Source: an uncultured Alphaproteobacteria bacterium | GTDB taxonomy: Bacteria; Pseudomonadota; Alphaproteobacteria; Caulobacterales; Aquidulcibacteraceae | Reading direction: 5' to 3' | Length of the DNA stretch: 5,504 nt | Assembly: GCA_937967725.1 (NCBI GenBank) | Contig: CALBSY010000310.1 | Span: forward strand, 1-5,504 | Shown: positions 1 to 4,977 of the stretch, in pieces | Layout of the letters: each line of letters begins with the position of its first letter | Position numbering within the stretch: position 1 is the first letter of the stretch | The notes under the pieces: model-generated | Seen by the model: the letters and a program-made list of their open reading frames with translations, nothing else | The model's database searches: none | Told to the model about the DNA's origin: nothing | Translations under genes and position numbers: made by a program

Positions 1-581
1 TCGTGATTGCGGCCGGCGCAATGGGGTTGAAGATCGTCATGGCCGCGGCGCGCGTGAATGCCGGCGACCAGCCTGCGGAAGCGGCTGTGCTCGTACAGCA
101 GGGGCTGCTCGAAGTGTACGACATTGCGCCCGATCAGTTCGGCGATCTGGACATCGCCGTCATCCGCGCGGCGGCGGACGCCAATCTCAATCGCGCGCAA
201 ATGATGCAGCGCATCCGCAATGCGGAAGCCGAGATGGACCGCGCGGTTGGCGGCCTCGACGAGGTTGATCACGCGGTGTTGGTCGTGCGCATGGTCGATA
301 TCGCAACCGGTCTCTACCAAGGCGTAGTGCAGCCCGATTTCGTCGATCCGGTTGAGTATCAGCACAGTATGGGCGCGGCGATCGCAGCGCGAAGCGCGCT
401 AACACAAGGTCAAGGCGCGATGCAGCGGCAGAACCTGCGCGGCTACGCGGAGGCGCAGGCTGAGTTGAACAGGCTCGTCGACCTTTGGCCGCAGGCGACA
501 GCGCCGGAGCGCCCCGCATCATACCAACAAGTGCTGGCGCAGAGCTCGCGAGTGCGGTTGGCCCTCTCGCCGTTTCTCTAG
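1..581 (+). CDS. Conserved-looking hypothetical protein, 5' end outside the window
   Basis: A reading frame is open from the left edge to a TAG at 579-581, giving about 192 visible residues. A GTG lies at base 3 and an ATG at base 21, but no ribosome binding site can be judged there, so the true start is probably upstream. I do not recognise the family. What can be seen is an alanine-rich start of alternating hydrophobic stretches, an acidic segment (around 39-50, YDIAPDQFGDLD), a probable long helix at about 60-85 (ANLNRAQMMQRIRNAEAEMD), a hydrophobic strand-like segment (AVLVVRMVDIATGLYQG, 91-107), and an alanine/glutamine-rich helical C-terminus ending ALSPFL. No lipobox, clear transmembrane helix or catalytic motif is visible. 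The reading is credible because its composition is balanced, whereas the antisense frames are rich in arginine and serine. It converges with the acetyltransferase gene and overlaps it by four bases. Function is unknown. Confidence 0.72.
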   Translation, partial: VIAAGAMGLKIVMAAARVNAGDQPAEAAVLVQQGLLEVYDIAPDQFGDLDIAVIRAAADANLNRAQMMQRIRNAEAEMDRAVGGLDEVDHAVLVVRMVDIATGLYQGVVQPDFVDPVEYQHSMGAAIAARSALTQGQGAMQRQNLRGYAEAQAELNRLVDLWPQATAPERPASYQQVLAQSSRVRLALSPFL

Positions 582-1090
582 CCGCGGCGAAACAGCACGG
601 ATGGCTCGCCTTTGTAGGTTGTGCGCGTGAACTCGCGATAGCCGTGCTTCTCGGCAAGCCTGATCGAGGGGGCGTTCTCCGGCGCGATCATGGCGATAAA
701 ATCGCGCCTGCCAAAGTGCGCATCGCCCCAGGCGAGCATCGCCGCCAGCGCCTCGCTGGCGTATCCCTTGCCATGCGCGGCCGATGCGAATACCCAGCCC
801 TGCTCCGGCGCATCAATGCGCGGCTCGATCTCGCGCTCAAAATTGGCAAAACCGCCTTCGCCGATGAAACGCCCGCTCGCCTTTTCCTCGACAGCCCAGA
901 AGCCGTAGCCCAACAGCGCCCAATGCCCAGGATAGCGCAGCAAGCGCGCCCAACTCTCTTCCCGCGTCGACGGCTTGCCGCTGATGAAACGCACCACCGC
1001 CGGTTCGGCCCACATCGCCGCGGCCGGTTCGAAGTCGGCCAGCGCATGCCCACGCAAACGCAAGCGCTCCGTCTCAAGCACAGGAATCAC
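578..1090 (-). CDS. GNAT family N-acetyltransferase, RimJ/RimL type
   Basis: This 170-residue protein has the length and layout of the Acetyltransf_3 (RimJ/RimL-like) group, which transfers acetyl from acetyl-CoA to an amine on a protein or small molecule in the cytoplasm. The N-terminus LETERLRLRG (5-14) is the typical first strand of this group. The acetyl-CoA pyrophosphate loop (motif A) is HGKGYASEA at 106-114. Motif B is PENAPSIRLAEKHGY at 137-151, matching the usual N-x-x-S-x-x-x-x-E-K-x-G-[FY] pattern. The start is a GTG, because translation at this point gives the family N-terminus and a strong GGAGGG stands five bases upstream inside the end of the preceding gene. It follows the TlpA-like gene by one base, so translational coupling is likely. 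Its TAG stop shares the CTAG palindrome with the stop of the opposing gene. The substrate cannot be told from sequence; family assignment is firm, the specific role open. Confidence 0.93.
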   Translation of the reverse strand: MIPVLETERLRLRGHALADFEPAAAMWAEPAVVRFISGKPSTREESWARLLRYPGHWALLGYGFWAVEEKASGRFIGEGGFANFEREIEPRIDAPEQGWVFASAAHGKGYASEALAAMLAWGDAHFGRRDFIAMIAPENAPSIRLAEKHGYREFTRTTYKGEPSVLFRRG

Positions 1091-1091
1091 C

Positions 1092-1682
1092 TCAGCCCTC
1101 CGTCAGCACCGCTTCCATCAGCGCAACGGCTTCGTCACTGGACCAATCCGCGCCGCCCGCCAAGCGGGCGACCTCCTCGCCGCGGCGATTGTAGATGATG
1201 GTGACGGGCATCCCCGCGGCGCGCGCGTCGAACAGAACCCCGCGGCTTATGTCGATCAGAACCGGCAACGACCCGCCGCTCAATTCAGCCAATTCCCGCT
1301 GAGCGCGCTCCCGGTCGGCTTCGCTATCGACGCTCACCGGAATGACCCGAAGCCGGCCCTCGAAGCGCCGCTGCAATTCAGCCAGCGTGGGCATTTCTTC
1401 CATGCATGGCGCACACCATGTCGCCCAGAGATTGAGGACCAGCACCTCGCCCACATAGGCATGAAGCGTCGTCTCGGCGCCGTCGGCGCCGCGCAGCGTG
1501 CGGCTCGGCAGAGGCGGGGCGTCCTGCAGCACGCCAAGGCGGGCCATGTCGCCGCGCGCGAATCGCATCAGACCGGTGCTCGGCTCGGGCTTTGAAGCGG
1601 CGGCGAAAAGCACGTAAAGGACGGCGATAGCGCCGGCCGCGAGCATCGCCAGCGCCGCCCAAAGCGCCCAATTCTTCTGCAC
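1092..1682 (-). CDS. tlpA: Membrane-anchored TlpA-like thiol:disulfide oxidoreductase
   Basis: With the GTG start at 1682 the protein has 196 residues. One N-terminal transmembrane anchor (about 5-29, NWALWAALAMLAAGAIAVLY onward) precedes a thioredoxin-fold domain facing the periplasm. The domain shows the active site WATWCAPC at 86-93 with redox cysteines Cys90 and Cys93, the EEMPTL helix start after it, and the cis-proline loop GMPVT at 158-161. A late segment, LAGGADWSSDEAV (174-186), resembles the end of Bradyrhizobium TlpA (inferred from memory). TlpA proteins reduce periplasmic disulfides, for example in cytochrome oxidase assembly; the partner here is unknown. The start is uncertain. 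GTG 1682 has no good ribosome binding site, and an in-frame ATG at 1739 would add 19 residues and overlap argH. I prefer 1682 because it avoids that overlap and puts the anchor at the N-terminus. Gene order next to argH agrees with other alphaproteobacteria. Confidence 0.87.
   Translation of the reverse strand: MQKNWALWAALAMLAAGAIAVLYVLFAAASKPEPSTGLMRFARGDMARLGVLQDAPPLPSRTLRGADGAETTLHAYVGEVLVLNLWATWCAPCMEEMPTLAELQRRFEGRLRVIPVSVDSEADRERAQRELAELSGGSLPVLIDISRGVLFDARAAGMPVTIIYNRRGEEVARLAGGADWSSDEAVALMEAVLTEG
1096..1101 (-). promoter_or_regulatory. Ribosome binding site of the acetyltransferase gene
   Basis: Read on the minus strand this is GGAGGG, five bases before the GTG at 1090-1088. It lies inside the last codons of the TlpA-like gene. 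It decides the GTG start and supports coupled translation of the two leftward genes. Confidence 0.75.
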
Positions 1683-1686
1683 CCCT

Positions 1687-1692
1687 GAGGAG
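1687..1692 (+). promoter_or_regulatory. Ribosome binding site of argH
   Basis: GAGGAG stands nine bases before the GTG at 1702. It favours that GTG over the ATG at 1738, which begins directly at the family motif MWGGRF and has no comparable site upstream. The site lies in the short gap between the diverging tlpA and argH starts. Confidence 0.6.
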
Positions 1693-2598
1693 CGTGCGTT
1701 CGTGTCCAATTCCAATTCCTCGTCCGGCGGCCAGCGCATGTGGGGCGGACGCTTCGCAACACAACCCGACAACGCCATGCAAGCGATCAACGCGTCGATC
1801 GATGTCGATAAGCGCCTGTGGCGCGAAGACATCGAGGGCTCGAAGGCGCACGCCGACATGCTGGCCGCTCAAGGGATCATTACGGCAGAGGACAACGCCG
1901 CGATACAGGCCGGGCTGGATCAGATCGCCGCGGAGATCGCCGACGAGACATTTTCGTTCTCGACCGCGCTGGAAGACATCCACCTGAATATCGAAGCGCG
2001 GCTGACTGAGCGGATCGGCGAGGCCGGTAAGCGCTTGCACACGGCCCGCTCGCGCAACGACCAGGTGGCGACCGACTTCAAACTCTGGACCATGCGCGCC
2101 TCGCGCGAGGCGGGCGACGGGCTGCGCGTCCTGCAAAAGGCGCTGGTGCGCCGCGCCGAAGCGCACGCCGACTGGATCATGCCGGGTTTCACCCACATGC
2201 AAACGGCGCAGCCGATCACGCTGGGGCACCACCTGCTCGCCTACACCACGATGCTCGAGCGCGACCGCGTGCGCATTATCGGCGCGGCGCTGGAGGCGGC
2301 GTGGGAATGCCCGCTGGGTTCGGCGGCGTTGGCGGGCACCTCGTTCAAGATCGACCGCGATGCGACCTCGCATGCGCTCGGCTTCCACGCGCCGGCGAGC
2401 AACTCGCTGGACGCTGTCGGCTCGCGCGACTTCGCGCTGGCGGCGCTGGCGAACCTTTCGATAGCCGCCACACATCTATCGCGTCTGGCGGAAGAAATCG
2501 TTTTGTGGACCTCGCCGCAATTTGCGTTCGCGGCGCTGAGCGACGCGTGGTCCACGGGCTCATCGATCATGCCGCAGAAGCGCAATCCCGACGCGGCG

Positions 2599-2601
2599 TA
2601 A
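2599..2601 (+). other. Premature TAA stop codon within argH
   Basis: The reading frame runs CGC AAT CCC GAC GCG GCG TAA TTG ATC AGG. Homologues have a glutamate codon where the TAA stands. The frame is the same before and after, so this is a substitution, not a frameshift. TAA is used nowhere else in the window: the other complete genes end in TAG or TGA. Confidence 0.95.
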
Positions 2602-3111
2602 TTGATCAGGGCGAAGGTCGCGCGCATCGGCGCCAATTTCGCCGCGCTCAATGGCATCGTGCAGCAGCTACCGCTCGCTTACGCCAAGGATCTGCAGGAA
2701 GATAAGACGCTGACCTTCGAGGCGTTTGACAGCTTCGCCCTCTGCGTCACCGCGATGATCGGCATGGTGGAAACACTTTCGTTCGACCGCGCTGCGGTGC
2801 GCGATGCGGCGGCGCGCGGTTATTCGACGGCCACCGATCTCGCCGACTGGCTTGTGCGAGACCTGAAGACGCCGTTCCGCCAGGCGCACGAAATCACCGG
2901 CCGCATCGTCCGCCGCGCCGAAGAGATGGGCGTGCGCGAACTGGGCCAGCTTCCGCTCAGCGAATTCCAGGCGATCGAACCGCGCATAACCGAAGACGCC
3001 CGGGCGCTGTTGACGGTTGAAAAATCCGTCGAGAGCCGAGATAGCTATGGCGGAACCGCGCCGGAGCGCGTGCGCGAACAGATCGCGCGCTGGAAGGAGA
3101 TGTTCGAATGA
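2602..3111 (+). CDS. Possible separately translated C-terminal piece of argininosuccinate lyase
   Basis: Directly after the premature TAA, a TTG could serve as a start codon, giving 169 residues (LIRAKVARIGANF to the true end). This piece holds the later helices of the central bundle and the small C-terminal domain of argininosuccinate lyase, with KDLQEDK, TATDLADWLV and SYGGTAP intact. The only support for its translation is the TAATTG arrangement, where a terminating ribosome is placed exactly on a rare but legal start codon. No Shine-Dalgarno sequence precedes the TTG. If made, it might associate with the N-terminal piece; the active sites of this tetrameric family are built from three subunits. 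More likely it is just the 3' part of a broken or misread argH. Confidence 0.3.
   Translation: MIRAKVARIGANFAALNGIVQQLPLAYAKDLQEDKTLTFEAFDSFALCVTAMIGMVETLSFDRAAVRDAAARGYSTATDLADWLVRDLKTPFRQAHEITGRIVRRAEEMGVRELGQLPLSEFQAIEPRITEDARALLTVEKSVESRDSYGGTAPERVREQIARWKEMFE
3094..3099 (+). promoter_or_regulatory. Ribosome binding site of the LptM-like lipoprotein gene
   Basis: AAGGAG lies eight bases before the ATG at 3108, inside the last codons of argH. It is a near-perfect site and fixes the start of the small gene, which overlaps the argH stop. Confidence 0.75.
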
Positions 3112-3302
3112 GCCGCCTCGTGTTTGTGCTCGCCGCGCTAACAGCTGTTTCGGCTTGCGGCATCAAAGGCGACCTCGATCGTCCCGATCCGCTCTGGAAC
3201 AGCGAGGACGCGATTCGCCGCGACTGCGAGCGTCAGATCGAGAACAACGAAGACCTCGATCCGCGCTGCCAGCAATATCAGACGGGCGCGCGAACGCCGT
3301 GA
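3108..3302 (+). CDS. lptM: Small LptM-like outer-membrane lipoprotein
   Basis: This is a 64-residue lipoprotein precursor. A short signal peptide (SRLVFVLAALTA, 2-13) leads to the lipobox VSAC, with Cys17 as the lipidated residue. The mature N-terminus CGIKGDLDRPDP matches the CG-x-KG-x-L-x-x-P pattern of the LptM family (formerly YifL). In Escherichia coli LptM binds the LPS translocon LptD-LptE and promotes correct disulfide formation in LptD; that this short homologue does the same is inference. Odd here are two more cysteines, Cys40 and Cys54, in a charged tail, which could form a disulfide. The gene sits between argH and lysA, as in many alphaproteobacteria. Its ATG overlaps the argH stop (ATGA, 3108-3111) and its stop overlaps the lysA start (GTGA, 3299-3302), so expression is probably coupled to argH translation. 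The lipoprotein call is firm; the exact role is moderately sure. Confidence 0.85.
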   Translation: MSRLVFVLAALTAVSACGIKGDLDRPDPLWNSEDAIRRDCERQIENNEDLDPRCQQYQTGARTP

Positions 3303-4570
3303 ACCACTTCGAGTATCGCGGCGGCGCGCTCTGCTGCGAGGAAGTCCCACTGACGGAGATCGCCAACACCGTCGGCACGCCAGTGTATGTCTATTCCACG
3401 GCGACGCTCGAGCGGCACTTTAAGGTCTTCAAAGAAGCGTTCGCGCCGCGTGAGGTGCTGGTGGCGTTCGCCGTGAAGGCCAACGCCAACATAGCCGTGC
3501 TAGCGACACTAGCGCGCCAGGGGGCCGGCGCAGACACTGTAAGCCAAGGCGAAATCGAACGCGCGCTGAAGGCGGGTGTGCCTGCGAACAAAATCATCTT
3601 CTCCGGCGTCGGCAAGACTGAAGCCGAGCTTGCCTTCGCAGTGCAAGCTGGCGTGCATCAGATCAATGTCGAAAGCATTGCCGAACTTGAAACACTGACG
3701 CGCATCGCATGGGCGCTGAAGAAGAAGCCGGCGGTCGCGATCCGTGTAAATCCCGATGTCGGCGCCGGCGGCCACGAAAAAATTTCCACCGGCAAAGGCG
3801 ACGCCAAGTTCGGCGTCTCGCCCGAACAGGCGCTCGCGCTCTATCGACGCGCCCACGAAGACAAGCACCTCGACGCCAAGGGCCTCGCCGTTCACATCGG
3901 CAGCCAGATCAAGGACCTTGCCCCGCTGGAAGCCGCCTTCGGCGTGCTGCGCCAATTGACTGGATCGCTGCGCGGCGAAGGCATGGCGGTAGAGCGGCTT
4001 GATCTCGGCGGCGGGCTCGGCGTGCCCTACTTCAACGAACCCGATCCGCCCGCGCCCGCGGACTATGCGGCAATGGTCAATCGTGTGCTCGGCGATCTGG
4101 ACGTGCGCCTAGCATGTGAGCCGGGCCGCATGATCGCGGGCAACGCCGGAGTTCTAGTTTCACGCGTGGTGCGGCTACAGGAGCGCGCGTCGCGCCCGAT
4201 CGCCGTGCTCGACGCCGGCATGAACGATCTCATCCGACCAGCGATTTACGACGCATTCCATCGCATCCGCTCTGTGCGTGAACCAAAGGCTGGCGTCCCG
4301 GAGCAAGCATACGATGTCGTCGGCCCGATCTGCGAAACCGGCGACACCTTCACTCGGAACCGCATGCTGGCGCCGCTGGAGGAAGGCGACTTGGTGGCCT
4401 TCATGACCGCGGGCGCATACGGCGCTTCGATGGCGTCAACATACAACGCGCGCGCGCTGGTCCCGGAGGTGCTTGTGCGCGGGGACCGATACCAAGTTGT
4501 GCGCCGGCGTTGGCGACTCGCCGATCAGCTGGCGCTGGAAGACCTGCCGCCGTGGCTGGAGGGCGCATGA
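3299..4570 (+). CDS. lysA: Diaminopimelate decarboxylase
   Basis: LysA decarboxylates meso-2,6-diaminopimelate to L-lysine with pyridoxal phosphate, the final step of lysine synthesis, in the cytoplasm. The 423 residues have normal length and the two-domain layout of fold-type III decarboxylases. In the barrel domain, Lys60 of FAVKANAN (57-64) is the cofactor lysine, HIGSQ is at 199-203, the phosphate-binding loop GGGLGVPY is at 237-244, and EPGR is at 274-277. In the C-terminal domain are CETGD (345-349), with the catalytic cysteine supplied across the dimer, and AGAYGASMASTYNAR (371-385) with the cofactor tyrosine. The GTG start is chosen because it gives the family N-terminus NHFEYRGGAL; the open frame continues upstream through the lipoprotein gene, but that part has no family resemblance. 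No clear ribosome binding site precedes the GTG, and it overlaps the previous stop (GTGA), so translation probably depends on ribosomes arriving from upstream. The gene appears intact. Confidence 0.97.
   Translation: MNHFEYRGGALCCEEVPLTEIANTVGTPVYVYSTATLERHFKVFKEAFAPREVLVAFAVKANANIAVLATLARQGAGADTVSQGEIERALKAGVPANKIIFSGVGKTEAELAFAVQAGVHQINVESIAELETLTRIAWALKKKPAVAIRVNPDVGAGGHEKISTGKGDAKFGVSPEQALALYRRAHEDKHLDAKGLAVHIGSQIKDLAPLEAAFGVLRQLTGSLRGEGMAVERLDLGGGLGVPYFNEPDPPAPADYAAMVNRVLGDLDVRLACEPGRMIAGNAGVLVSRVVRLQERASRPIAVLDAGMNDLIRPAIYDAFHRIRSVREPKAGVPEQAYDVVGPICETGDTFTRNRMLAPLEEGDLVAFMTAGAYGASMASTYNARALVPEVLVRGDRYQVVRRRWRLADQLALEDLPPWLEGA
4558..4563 (+). promoter_or_regulatory. Ribosome binding site of the small membrane protein gene
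   Basis: GGAGGG lies three bases before the ATG at 4567, within the last lysA codons. The spacing is short but usable. It supports this ATG over starts further upstream that would fall inside lysA. Confidence 0.55.
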
Positions 4571-4977
4571 ACGAATACGAAGTGCTCGATCTGCTGCAGA
4601 ACTACGACGCCGCACAGCAGGGCATGATCGCGCAGGTGATCAGCCTGCATCTCGTAATGGCTGCCGCCGTGTTCTATTTTCTGCACCGCTCCGGCTTCGC
4701 CATGAAAGCCGCCGTGTTCGTGCTCTATGCCCTCGGCAACGCCACTTATGTGGCGCTCATGTACAACGTGAGCAGCCAGATGATCGGCGCGCGCGAGCAA
4801 TTGGCGGCGCTGGCTCAGGCGGGCAATCTGTCTCCGATCGGCGAAGCCGTGCTGCGTACGACCGGCACATCATGGAGCAATGCCGCTTCGATCATCGTGA
4901 ACTCATCCTTCGTCGCGCTTTGGCTCGGCACGTTCTATTTTCTGTTCTTCTGGAAACGCCCGGCGGAGAGCCAATGA
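4567..4977 (+). CDS. Small integral membrane protein of unknown function
   Basis: The protein has 136 residues and I do not recognise its family. Three hydrophobic segments are clear: about 21-40 (IAQVISLHLVMAAAVFYFLH), 47-66 (MKAAVFVLYALGNATYVALM) and 109-129 (IIVNSSFVALWLGTFYFLFFW). Between the second and third lies a soluble loop of about 40 residues (AREQLAALAQAGNLSPIGEAVLRTTG). The N-terminus is acidic (NEYEVLDLL) and the C-terminus short with KRPAES. No catalytic motif or metal site is seen. By the positive-inside rule, the KR after the last helix suggests a cytoplasmic C-terminus, but this is weak. The ATG overlaps the lysA stop (ATGA, 4567-4570) and the stop overlaps the next start (ATGA, 4974-4977), so it is almost certainly made together with the lipoprotein that follows. 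That it is a real gene is well supported; its job is unknown. Confidence 0.82.
   Translation: MNEYEVLDLLQNYDAAQQGMIAQVISLHLVMAAAVFYFLHRSGFAMKAAVFVLYALGNATYVALMYNVSSQMIGAREQLAALAQAGNLSPIGEAVLRTTGTSWSNAASIIVNSSFVALWLGTFYFLFFWKRPAESQ
4965..4968 (+). promoter_or_regulatory. Ribosome binding site of the second lipoprotein gene
   Basis: GGAG stands five bases before the ATG at 4974, inside the end of the membrane protein gene, and agrees with the lipoprotein signal beginning there. Confidence 0.55.

Larger units (their letters stand above)
1702..3111 (+). pseudogene. argH: Argininosuccinate lyase gene interrupted by an in-frame TAA
   Basis: Argininosuccinate lyase splits argininosuccinate into arginine and fumarate, the last step of arginine synthesis, in the cytoplasm as a homotetramer. 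Read through the stop, the gene encodes 469 residues, the normal length. Conserved blocks run in order: MWGGRF (13-18), HTARSRNDQVATDF (113-126), the catalytic His165 in GFTHMQTAQP (162-171), the superfamily signature GSSIMPQKRNPD (286-297) with the catalytic serine loop, then after the stop LPLAYAKDLQEDK, YSTATDLADWLVR and SYGGTAPE. Codon 300 is TAA (2599-2601), where the family has a conserved Glu (NPDAAEL). One base change, GAA to TAA, explains it. The N-terminal piece (1702-2601, 299 residues) keeps the signature loop but loses the last third of the protein, including part of the helical core, so it should not work alone. No other lesion is visible, so decay is very recent or the stop is a sequencing error. 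GTG start; it overlaps the next gene by four bases. Confidence 0.9.

Noticed and set aside
485..1198. A rightward 237-codon open frame across the acetyltransferase gene.
   Set aside because: It is rich in Arg, Pro and Ala and antisense to a protein with clear GNAT motifs; it has no family features of its own.
1592..1620. A possible sigma-70-like promoter for argH: TTGAAG and TAAAGG separated by 17 bases.
   Set aside because: The match to the -10 consensus is only about half, it lies over 80 bases upstream inside tlpA, and such matches occur by chance. Not strong enough to annotate.
1683..1859. A longer TlpA start at 1859, which would add a lipobox-like segment (MALSGC).
   Set aside because: The added part is antisense to the conserved N-terminus of argH (MWGGRF onward), and a lipobox would be redundant with the clear transmembrane anchor further in.
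1378..2475. A 365-codon open frame on the minus strand opposite argH and tlpA.
   Set aside because: It is extremely rich in Arg and lies antisense to firmly identified genes. Such shadows are expected in GC-rich DNA.
2580..2598. The Lys-to-Arg difference in the lyase signature (PQKRN for the commoner PQKKN) as a sign of decay.
   Set aside because: The Arg form is, as I recall, usual in alphaproteobacterial argininosuccinate lyases, so it does not indicate loss of function.
2599..2601. TAA being read as an amino acid (altered genetic code), suggested because TAA appears nowhere else as a stop in the window.
   Set aside because: TAA is generally rare in GC-rich genomes and only a handful of stops are visible. 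I know of no alphaproteobacterium with TAA reassigned. A single in-frame TAA is better explained by mutation or error.
3017..3298. An N-terminal extension of LysA: its frame stays open for 94 codons upstream of the GTG at 3299.
   Set aside because: That stretch is occupied by the end of argH and the whole lipoprotein gene, both with family motifs in another frame. The extension is Arg-rich and unlike LysA N-termini.
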